Below are positions 55,134 through 62,438 of a DNA stretch of 64,000 nucleotides, piece by piece (within the stretch, counting starts at the first letter, position 1; every line of letters begins with the position of its first letter). The translations under genes were made by a program, and so were the position numbers. Origin of the DNA: Prosthecobacter sp. (GTDB lineage Bacteria; Verrucomicrobiota; Verrucomicrobiia; Verrucomicrobiales; Verrucomicrobiaceae); contig JAFMIR010000010.1 in the NCBI GenBank assembly GCA_017853885.1, forward strand, positions 55,843 through 119,842, in the 5' to 3' direction. The notes under the pieces are model-generated. The model had not been told where the DNA came from. It searched no databases and worked only from the letters and a program-made list of their open reading frames with translations.

Positions 55134-56690
55134 TCACTTCGCGCTTTTGCGCACAATCTGACCGGGACGTTCTTGGGTCAATTTGGCATCGCGGAGCACG
55201 AGGCGACCGTTAACGAGGACGTGGGGGATACCTTCGGCGTGTTGATGTGGATCGTCGAAGGTGCTGGGATCAGTGATTTTGGCTGGATCAAGGAGAACAA
55301 TGTCGGCGATGAAGCTGGTTTTGAGAAGGCCGCGGTCTAGGAGTTGGAAAGTGGTAGCTGGCAGGCTGGTCATGCGGCGGATGGCTTCTTCGAGGGTGAA
55401 CAGCTTCAATTCGCGGACATAACGGCCCAGGATGCGGGCGTTGTTGCCATAGCTACGGGGATGCGGCACGTCTTGGCCAAGCACACGCGGGCCGCCATCG
55501 CTGGCGATCATGGTGCGTGGGTGTTTCAAAAAGGCCTGCAGATCTTCCTCGTTCATGCCGTGGAAGATGGCGCTGGCACCGCCGCGGGCTTCGAGATCAA
55601 GAATGGTTTCGATCTGGTCTTTGAGCGTGTCTTTGCCACGAAGCAGCTTCGCGGCCTCGGGGAGGTTTTTGCCATTCAAAGTCGGGTCGGCGGCACATTT
55701 GGCGATGACGGCATAGGAGTAGTCTTTGCGCCCTTGGCGCTCCCGCATCTCCGCCATGCCCTCGATGATCTTCGCCTTCTCCGCAGGATCGGCGAGACGT
55801 TTTACAAAGTCCTCCCGCGTGCCTTCCAATGCTGCATCGGGGATCGTCTGGCGCAGGCCGGTGCTGCTTGCGGTGTAGGCGTATTGATCGTGGGTGATCT
55901 TCAAACCCTCCGCCCGCGCCTTGTCGAGCACGGCGAGGACTTCAGCAGCTTTTCCCCATGCGGTGGGGCCGCTGAGCTTGATGTGTGACACCTCGGCGCG
56001 GCAGCCACTTTCCTTCGCAATGCGGATGAGCTCGTCGAGCGCCTCAAAGATCTTCACCGTCTCGTAGCGCATATGGCTGACGTAGATACCATCGTGCTTC
56101 GACACGATCTTTGCGAGCGAGATGATCTCGTCCGTTTTGGCAAAGCTGCCCGGCACATAGATGAGGCCCGTGCTCAGTCCCACCGCACCGTCCTTCATCG
56201 CCTGATCGACGATCTGGCTCATCTTCGCGAGCTGCTCGGCATTCGGAGCACGGATGAAGCTGCCGCCCATGCCTTCTTTGCGCACGCTGCCGTGGCCGAT
56301 GAGCGTGCCCACATTCAGCGCGGGCTTCGCCGCCTCGATTTCGCGGAAGAAAGCGGCCACATCGGTGCGGGAGTTGCCGCAATTGCCCGTGATGAGGGTC
56401 GTCACGCCCATGCGCAGGAAGTTTTCCGCCACGGGATTGCCGCAGATGTCCTCCGAGTGCGTATGGACATCAATGAAGCCCGGCGCGGCCACCAGTCCGC
56501 TCGCATCCAGCGTGTCCGCTGCCGTGCCGGTGAAGTCGCCGATGGCAGCAATGCGGCCGTCTTTGATTGCGATGCGGCCCTTCGTCAGCGGCGAGCCAGT
56601 GCCGTCGGCGATTTGGGCATTTTCGATGATGAGATCGAAATCCGCCGCCTGGGCGGAGAGGGCAAAAAGCAGGAGAAAAAGCCGGAGCAT
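55134..56690 (-). CDS. N-acyl-D-amino-acid deacylase family amidohydrolase, secreted
   Basis: A 518-residue amidohydrolase (start ATG 56690; signal peptide LRLFLLLFALSAQA). Order: composite-domain strands FDLIIENAQIADGTGSP, then GFIDVHTHSED (metal HxH), MGVTTLITGNCG, YVSHMRYE, EVSHIKLSG and ASDGGPRV (the catalytic Asp region). This pattern fits D-aminoacylase/dihydroorotase-like enzymes that deacylate N-acyl-D-amino acids, possibly products of D-amino-acid-rich peptidoglycan. A 22-base sequence just upstream recurs near the Ddl gene. Exact substrate unknown. Confidence 0.9.
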   Translation of the reverse strand: MLRLFLLLFALSAQAADFDLIIENAQIADGTGSPLTKGRIAIKDGRIAAIGDFTGTAADTLDASGLVAAPGFIDVHTHSEDICGNPVAENFLRMGVTTLITGNCGNSRTDVAAFFREIEAAKPALNVGTLIGHGSVRKEGMGGSFIRAPNAEQLAKMSQIVDQAMKDGAVGLSTGLIYVPGSFAKTDEIISLAKIVSKHDGIYVSHMRYETVKIFEALDELIRIAKESGCRAEVSHIKLSGPTAWGKAAEVLAVLDKARAEGLKITHDQYAYTASSTGLRQTIPDAALEGTREDFVKRLADPAEKAKIIEGMAEMRERQGRKDYSYAVIAKCAADPTLNGKNLPEAAKLLRGKDTLKDQIETILDLEARGGASAIFHGMNEEDLQAFLKHPRTMIASDGGPRVLGQDVPHPRSYGNNARILGRYVRELKLFTLEEAIRRMTSLPATTFQLLDRGLLKTSFIADIVLLDPAKITDPSTFDDPHQHAEGIPHVLVNGRLVLRDAKLTQERPGQIVRKSAK

Positions 56691-56712
56691 GACGCGCGAT
56701 GGTGCTCTGGTG

Positions 56713-56734
56713 GGAAAGGCTTGCCAAGCGAGAA
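56713..56734. repeat. 22-base motif, copy 1 (upstream of amidohydrolase)
   Basis: GGAAAGGCTTGCCAA followed by GCGAGAA; its core GCTTGCCAAGC is a perfect palindrome around one central base. It differs from the copy at 57618-57639 in one base (21 of 22 match). Both lie upstream of minus-strand genes for exported proteins. Confidence 0.6.
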
Positions 56735-56743
56735 GCAAAATCA

Positions 56744-57538
56744 TCAAGGCAGCTTATCCATAGCCGCCTTGCCCATGCATCGCATCATCTGCGATTCTTC
56801 TTCAGGCAAAGGCGGCGGTGGAGCGAGGGGGAATCCAGATGTTGACGTGTTTGTGTGGGTTGAAATCCTCGATAAGGTCGAGTCTGCACGCCAAACGCTG
56901 CGGCCAGTGCTCGTGTCAATCAATTGATGGCAGGCACTCAGTCTGCGCATGATCGATTCCGAGTTATGGAACTCGTTGATCTCCTGACCCCGGCTGCACG
57001 CGCTGCAGCAACCAATGCGACACGATCCACTGCTGCGGCATGCCTGCGTCGTGCCGCCTTCTGTCACATCGCCGCAGGTGCAGGCCGAGTATTCCGTGCG
57101 GGTTGACCTCCATAAGCGGCTCTGACGCATCACATTGCTGCCCGTCAGTTGTATCCAGAGTAGGTAATCAATGCCGCTTGCGTGCGCTTTCGCGATGAAT
57201 GCCTGCGTAAGCTGACTGCCAAGACGCATCGGCGGCCTGGATGACAGTTTAATGGGTGGAGTTCCTACCAGATGAATTATTTCTTTAGGTGTCAAAACAC
57301 GGGATCTTTTCAGCCTGCGCTTTGCTAGGAGGCTTGCATCCCTCAGAATCTCAGCCTCCGTAGATTGTCCAGGATAGGTGGCGCTGCTCTCTGCTGCAAA
57401 GCCGACCGCAGCCAAGATTTTACCTCGCAACGTCGCACTGGTCACATCACTAAAAACCACGTTCACAGTAGGCTTTGAAGTGCAGCTCAACAGTAAGAGG
57501 GGGAGCAACACGAGCAGTGTTAGGAAGGAGCCACTCAT
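56744..57538 (-). CDS. lipoprotein, uncharacterised
   Basis: From ATG 57538 (264 residues) the N-terminus is a type-II signal peptide with lipobox LLLLSC at about residue 18. The body shows GKILAAVGFAAESSATYPGQ, AFIAKAHASGIDYLLWIQLTG and VWRADSTLSR, suggesting a strand-rich lipoprotein. A Cys-rich stretch with seven cysteines in about 30 residues (CTCGDVT to CCSACSRG) lies in the middle. The frame upstream of 57538 is antisense to ddl and not coding. No family recognised. The gene lies between the amidohydrolase and the divergent ddl. Confidence 0.7.
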   Translation of the reverse strand: MSGSFLTLLVLLPLLLLSCTSKPTVNVVFSDVTSATLRGKILAAVGFAAESSATYPGQSTEAEILRDASLLAKRRLKRSRVLTPKEIIHLVGTPPIKLSSRPPMRLGSQLTQAFIAKAHASGIDYLLWIQLTGSNVMRQSRLWRSTRTEYSACTCGDVTEGGTTQACRSSGSCRIGCCSACSRGQEINEFHNSESIMRRLSACHQLIDTSTGRSVWRADSTLSRISTHTNTSTSGFPLAPPPPLPEEESQMMRCMGKAAMDKLP

Positions 57539-57617
57539 GACGGGCAAAAACAGTCCGACGGCATGTAACAGTCCGTATTCAGCGCAAAGCTGACTCTCTA
57601 CCGCTTTCGCTTCCGCA

Positions 57618-57639
57618 GGAAAGGCTTGCCAATCGAGAA
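57618..57639. repeat. 22-base motif, copy 2 (between lipoprotein and ddl genes)
   Basis: Same sequence as 56713-56734 except T for G at one position (CCAATCGAG). It lies in the 124-bp divergent region between the lipoprotein gene and ddl. Confidence 0.6.
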
Positions 57640-57662
57640 CCGGCTTGGCATGGCTAAGGTTG

Positions 57663-58586
57663 ATGATTGACCTCAAAGACAAGAAAATCGCCGTCCTGAA
57701 GGGCGGGCCCGGCTCGGAACGTGCGGTATCACTTAAGACCGCGGAAAGCGTGGTGGAGGCCCTCAGCACGCTCGGGGCGCAGGTGGTCGAGGTGGATGTC
57801 ATGAGGCCGGATTTCAAGGTGCCGGGCGATGTCTTTATCGCGATGAATTTGATCCACGGCACCTTCGGCGAGGACGGGCAGATCCAGGCCATTCTCGAAG
57901 CCAAAGGCATCCGCTATACCGGGGCAGGCGTGGAGACGAGCCGCATCGCTTTCGACAAAAAACTGAGCAAGGAGCGCTTCATCGCCGCTGGCGTGCCCAC
58001 GCCGCGTTCGCAGGTGTATCCGCTGGATGGCAGCGCGAAGCTGGAGATCGGCTTTCCGCTGGTCGTGAAACCGCCCTGCGAGGGCTCGAGCGTGGGTGTG
58101 CATATCTGCCATCATCAAAGCGAGTTCGACGCAGCGATTGAGGATGCGAAAAAGTTTGGTCGTGATACCCTCATTGAAGATTATATTGCTGGCAAGGAAC
58201 TCACCGTCGGGGTGCTTGGCGATCAGGTGCTGCCGGTGATCCACATTGAGCCGGTGGACGGCTTTTACGACATCAACAACAAATACCCCTGGATGACCGG
58301 CAAAGGCAAAACGCTTTACCATTGTCCAGCTCCGTTTAGCGACGCAGTGACGAAGCAGATTCAGGACGCCGCTCTGGCTGCCTTTCGCAGTTGCGGTGCG
58401 GAAGTATATGGTCGCGTGGATATCATGCTGCGTGACAGCGATCGAGCTCCGTTCGTTTTGGAGATCAACACTATCCCAGGGATGACCAGTAGCTCGCTTC
58501 TCCCCAAGGCTGCCAAGGCAGCTGGTATTGATTTTCCTCAGCTCTGCGCCCGCATCATTGAATTGTCGCTGGTCGCAAGGTCGTGA
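57663..58586 (+). CDS. ddl: D-alanine--D-alanine ligase
   Basis: A 307-residue ATP-grasp ligase that joins two D-alanines for peptidoglycan precursors. Motifs: IAVLKGGPGSERAVSLKTA at the N-terminus, GIRYTGAGVETSRIAFDKKLSKERF, FPLVVKPPCEGSSVGVH and EINTIPGMTSSSLLPKAA. The usual E-H pair of the first motif (SEHEVS) reads ERAVS here. ATG at 57663 is chosen; a TTG at 57645 also exists. It is not in a mur/fts cluster but beside a kinase gene, 32 bp upstream of it on the same strand. Confidence 0.94.
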   Translation: MIDLKDKKIAVLKGGPGSERAVSLKTAESVVEALSTLGAQVVEVDVMRPDFKVPGDVFIAMNLIHGTFGEDGQIQAILEAKGIRYTGAGVETSRIAFDKKLSKERFIAAGVPTPRSQVYPLDGSAKLEIGFPLVVKPPCEGSSVGVHICHHQSEFDAAIEDAKKFGRDTLIEDYIAGKELTVGVLGDQVLPVIHIEPVDGFYDINNKYPWMTGKGKTLYHCPAPFSDAVTKQIQDAALAAFRSCGAEVYGRVDIMLRDSDRAPFVLEINTIPGMTSSSLLPKAAKAAGIDFPQLCARIIELSLVARS

Positions 58587-58618
58587 GATCAGTTACGTTG
58601 TGAGGTTCTGCACCCAGC

Positions 58619-60340
58619 ATGGCTGACGACATTCCATACGCGCATCCGCTGCCCTTCGATGTTCCTAGCGTCGAGGAGATGAACGCGCTCCTGCCTCAGT
58701 ATGAGTTTCGCAAGCTTGCGGCTTTCGGTGGCATGGGTGCCGTTTACCGTGCTCAGCAGGCGAGCTTGGATCGACCTGTTGCCGTGAAGATTCTGCCGCC
58801 TGCCTTTGGCAAAGAGGCCGAGTTCGCAGATCGTTTCAAGACCGAAGCTCGCGCGATGGCGAAGCTCAATCATACGAATATCGTGACGGTGTACGACTTC
58901 GGCATCACGCGAGAGGGACACTTTTACCTCGTGATGGAATGGGTTGAGGGCCATACATTGCATGAGCTAGTGGAGAAGGGATCTCTTCCACTGAGCAAGG
59001 TGGCGAATTATGGAATGCAGCTCTGCGATGCGCTGTATTTCGCCCACAGTCACAAAATCCTTCATCGTGATGTGAAGCCCGGTAACATCATGGTGAACGA
59101 GGAGAACCGCGTGAAGGTGGCCGACTTTGGTCTTGCTCGGCCGATGACGGGCGAAGCGGAGGAAAATCCTTTTGGCACGCCAGACTATGCCGCTCCTGAG
59201 ATCATGGATAAGCGGAGCGTTGATCAGAGGGCGGACATTTTTGCTGCTGGTGTCGTTCTTTATGAAATGCTCACCGGCCGCGTGCCTGCCGTTCCGCGTC
59301 GTTCCGTCACGGAATATGCGCCGGTGAGTAAACGCTGGGACGAAATCATTGCCAAAGCGACTGATTCAGATCCCGACAAACGCTATCCGGATGCGCTGGA
59401 GTTCCGTGCTCACATTGCGGCAGCCCTTAGCCTTGGCACTGCAGCAACTGAGCCGAAGTCGGCTTCCGAAAATTCCGAACTACCTCTAGCTGAGCCTGTT
59501 GCCAGCTACTTTCAATGGCCCAAGATCGCCCTTGCCGCCATGACCATTGTGATAGCGTTGCTTGTCGTTTTGCTCCAATTCTCCGGCGAAGCACGAAAAG
59601 TCATTGATCCGGTTAAACCTGTTCCGAAAATCGAAAAGATTGTCAAGACGCTCCCCCAAATTGTCGAGCCACCGCTGATTGAAAAGCCCAAGAAAGCTCA
59701 AAAGGCAGTAGAGCCTTCCGAGAAAGTCGAAAAGCCCAAAAAACTCGTTACTGTCGAGCCACCCATGCCGGCACCTCCCATGGTCGCGTCCAAACCGGAG
59801 CCTTCAACTCCGCCGCCTGTGCCCGTACCCGCACCCACATCCGCCGAACTATTGGCGAAGCTTGAGAGCAGCGATCCAGAGCTCAAACAGATCTTGGGGG
59901 ATATCACCGCAGCCTGGGACGCGAATCCTGAAGCCAACCCTGGTGCCGCCAAGAAGGATCTCGGCTTCAAATACATCCCTTATCTGCAAAAAACCCTCGC
60001 TGCGACACCACCTGCGCAGCGAGAAATGATTCTCAGTGAAATATCGAACGTAGCCAACAACCAACCGCTGCCGCCAGTTGACGAGGCTTGGCCTGCCGCG
60101 TTGAAGCAACTTCGACAAACTTACGATACCCAGATCACCGCCATCACGAGCAAAGCGGCCATTGCGAGCAAAGCCATTCTGCAAGCCCAGCAAGCCACCC
60201 TTCTCCAACTGGCGAAAGATAGGGCAGCCAAGGGTGATAAAGATGGCGCCAGACGTGCTGAAATCGTTGCCGCAGCTCTCCTGCAGCTCAACGGCCGCCC
60301 AACCATCGACGCACTGAAAGAGATAGGCGGCAAGCTTTGA
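58619..60340 (+). CDS. transmembrane Ser/Thr protein kinase
   Basis: A 573-residue PknB-type kinase. N-lobe: AAFGGMGAVYRAQQ and VAVKILPP (Lys57). Catalytic loop HRDVKPGN (149-156), DFGLARP (169-175), APEIMDKRSVDQRADIFAAGV. A transmembrane helix (about 303-320) separates it from an outer part with a Lys/Pro/Glu-rich linker (330-400) and a helical C-terminal domain of unknown type. Unlike the kinase at 17.8-20.2 kb, its DFG is canonical. No PASTA or other known sensor repeats are visible. It lies 32 bp after ddl, an arrangement that could link it to envelope control. Confidence 0.93.
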   Translation: MADDIPYAHPLPFDVPSVEEMNALLPQYEFRKLAAFGGMGAVYRAQQASLDRPVAVKILPPAFGKEAEFADRFKTEARAMAKLNHTNIVTVYDFGITREGHFYLVMEWVEGHTLHELVEKGSLPLSKVANYGMQLCDALYFAHSHKILHRDVKPGNIMVNEENRVKVADFGLARPMTGEAEENPFGTPDYAAPEIMDKRSVDQRADIFAAGVVLYEMLTGRVPAVPRRSVTEYAPVSKRWDEIIAKATDSDPDKRYPDALEFRAHIAAALSLGTAATEPKSASENSELPLAEPVASYFQWPKIALAAMTIVIALLVVLLQFSGEARKVIDPVKPVPKIEKIVKTLPQIVEPPLIEKPKKAQKAVEPSEKVEKPKKLVTVEPPMPAPPMVASKPEPSTPPPVPVPAPTSAELLAKLESSDPELKQILGDITAAWDANPEANPGAAKKDLGFKYIPYLQKTLAATPPAQREMILSEISNVANNQPLPPVDEAWPAALKQLRQTYDTQITAITSKAAIASKAILQAQQATLLQLAKDRAAKGDKDGARRAEIVAAALLQLNGRPTIDALKEIGGKL

Positions 60341-60478
60341 AAAGCTGGGAAGCAAAGAGTCTAAAATCCAGAGTGCTTAGGCTCAGGCTGTCCGTAGGGT
60401 GGCGAATTTACTCTAGAAGCGCGTGCAGATACCATTGAATCATGCCTCTTTCTTCGCTACCTCCCATTCATTCGCTCC

Positions 60479-61396
60479 ATGCTATCCTTTTTTCTTCGTC
60501 GCCTGCTCAGCAGCATCGTGGTGATGTTTTGCGTGGTGAGCCTGACTTTCGTTCTCATGCGCTCGATTCAAGGCAGTCCGTTTGAGCGTGAAAAAACGCC
60601 TGCCCATATTGTCGCGGTCATGGAGACCCAGTATCAGTTAAATGGATCGCTTTGGCAGCAATACATCGCCTACCTCGTGCGCCTTGCACATCTAGATTTT
60701 GGTCCGTCGGCGAGATATCGTGACTGGCCTGTTTCAGAGATTCTCGCGCAGAAGCTGCCAAACTCGATTTCCATTGGTGGTGTTGCTTTTGTGATCGTGA
60801 GCACTCTTGGCGTTTTTTTAGGTGGCATCGCGGCAATCAACAAAGACTTTGCCTCGGATCGTGTGGCGATGTTCGGTGCGCTGCTGGCCATTTCTTTGCC
60901 TGGATTCATCACAGGGCCTGCTTTAGTCGCCATTTTCGCTTTATGGCTAGATTGGCTACCGGTGGGTGGTTGGGGCACAATGCAGCAGATGATTTTGCCT
61001 GCCATCTGCCTTTCCGCGCCTTATATTGCCTTCATCGCACGCTTGATGCGCAACTCTTTGCTTGATGTGCTGAAGTGCGATTATATGCGCACAGCACGTG
61101 CAAAAGGTTTGAGTGAGACGGCGGGAATCTTTCGCCACGCCGCGAAAATGGCGCTTTTACCCGTAGTCACCTACCTTGGCCCACTCGCCGCGCATTTACT
61201 CACGGGCTCAATGATCATTGAAAACGTGTTCAACGTTTCTGGTGTGGGCAGCGTATTCGTGAATTCGATTCAAAATCGTGATGTTTTCTTGCTCGGCGGT
61301 GCGGTGATTGTGCTCTGTGCACTACTCGTGCTTTTCAATCTCATTGTGGATTTTTGCTACACAGTCCTCGACAAACGCATTCGCCTGCATGGCTAG
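60479..61396 (+). CDS. ABC transporter permease, DppB/OppB family
   Basis: A 305-residue inner-membrane permease with six helices. The DppB/OppB hallmark N-terminus is FFLRRLLSSIVVMFCVVSLTFVLMRSIQGSPF, and the EAA loop is YMRTARAKGLSETAGIFRHAAKMALLPVVT. It would import di- or oligopeptides (or similar solutes) with the next gene's product. A DppA-type binding protein and DppD/DppF ATPases are not in the window and may lie elsewhere. Its 3' end overlaps the next start by 8 bases. Confidence 0.94.
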   Translation: MLSFFLRRLLSSIVVMFCVVSLTFVLMRSIQGSPFEREKTPAHIVAVMETQYQLNGSLWQQYIAYLVRLAHLDFGPSARYRDWPVSEILAQKLPNSISIGGVAFVIVSTLGVFLGGIAAINKDFASDRVAMFGALLAISLPGFITGPALVAIFALWLDWLPVGGWGTMQQMILPAICLSAPYIAFIARLMRNSLLDVLKCDYMRTARAKGLSETAGIFRHAAKMALLPVVTYLGPLAAHLLTGSMIIENVFNVSGVGSVFVNSIQNRDVFLLGGAVIVLCALLVLFNLIVDFCYTVLDKRIRLHG

Positions 61397-62351
61397 CCAA
61401 ATCGTCCAGATTTCCCACCCTCATGGTTGGGTTGTGCTGCGTCGCAACCGCGTGGCGATGCTTTCGCTTTTCGTCCTCAGTTTGCTGTACTTGATGTCGC
61501 TCGTGGGGCCTATGATGTTGCCTGAGTCGCTCAAATCGACGGGAGAGGTGCCGTTTTTACCACCTAGCAGCGGTGACCACTTTTTGGGCACCGATGTGAA
61601 CGGACAGGATCTTTTCTACCGTCTGCTCAGTGGTGGCCGCGTCTCACTCGGCATCGGCTGTGCTGGCGCGTTCCTTAGTTTAGTGATTGGCACTCTCTAC
61701 GGCATGATCAGCGGCTACGCAGGCGGCAGGGTGGACGCATTGATGATGCGCGCCATGGAGATACTTCAATCCATCCCGCGCATCCTTTTTATCATGATTC
61801 TCATTGCTGCGCTCGATGGGTATGTGAAGGACATGCTGGATGTCGCACGTTTATGGGCTCAGAATGCGCAGTGGTCTGCCACTGAGCGATTGTTCCGTGA
61901 TGCCATTCCTTACAGCCGCATCCTCGTGATGATCCTGTCGCTCGGAATCGTCGAGTGGATCGAGATGGCTCGCATGGTTCGAGGTCAGGTGTTGATGCTG
62001 CGAGAGATGACCTTTATCGCTGCCGCTCGTGCCATGGGCCAAACTCCATGGGGTGTGCTGAGAAAACATCTTTTGCCCAATCTGAGCACGATCATCATCA
62101 CTTATCTCACGCTGGCCATTCCGACCGTCATTCTGGATGAATCCATCCTCAGCTTTCTCGGACTTGGTATTGACGACCCAGCAGCGAGCTGGGGATCACT
62201 GCTCAGAGACGGTTCTCAGGTTATCAACCCGATCGATAGCAAGTGGTGGCTGCTGGTCTTTCCTTCATTGTGCATGATCATAAGTTTGCTTGCGTTGAAT
62301 TTTCTCGGAGATGGTCTTCGCGACGTTTTCGATCCAAAGAGCGGTGAGTAA
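61389..62351 (+). CDS. ABC transporter permease, DppC/OppC family
   Basis: A 320-residue permease starting at ATG 61389, overlapping the DppB-like gene by 8 bases. Hallmarks: GDHFLGTDVNGQDLFYRLLSGGRVSLGIG, the EAA loop FIAAARAMGQTPWGVLRKHLLPN, and LSFLGLGIDDPAASWGSLLRDG. The middle region (about 140-190) is a little longer than in E. coli DppC (DVARLWAQNAQWSATERL). It would form the heteromeric channel with the preceding protein. Confidence 0.94.
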   Translation: MASQIVQISHPHGWVVLRRNRVAMLSLFVLSLLYLMSLVGPMMLPESLKSTGEVPFLPPSSGDHFLGTDVNGQDLFYRLLSGGRVSLGIGCAGAFLSLVIGTLYGMISGYAGGRVDALMMRAMEILQSIPRILFIMILIAALDGYVKDMLDVARLWAQNAQWSATERLFRDAIPYSRILVMILSLGIVEWIEMARMVRGQVLMLREMTFIAAARAMGQTPWGVLRKHLLPNLSTIIITYLTLAIPTVILDESILSFLGLGIDDPAASWGSLLRDGSQVINPIDSKWWLLVFPSLCMIISLLALNFLGDGLRDVFDPKSGE

Positions 62352-62397
62352 GCCCATGGCCACATCTTTTTGGCCACTGATGGCTTTGACGTAACTC

Positions 62398-62418
62398 CAA
62401 AGCTAAGATGTAGCTTTG
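62398..62418. terminator. small hairpin between convergent genes
   Basis: CAAAGCT (62398-62404) pairs with AGCTTTG (62412-62418) around a 7-base loop, followed by an AT-rich run. It lies between the convergent permease and DUF1553 genes and may act in either direction. Weak. Confidence 0.3.
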
Positions 62419-62438
62419 ACCATTTTAAGATCACAAAT

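Noticed and set aside
57539..57910. N-terminal extension of the lipoprotein frame
   Set aside because: Antisense to ddl. The lipobox signal peptide marks 57538 as the start.
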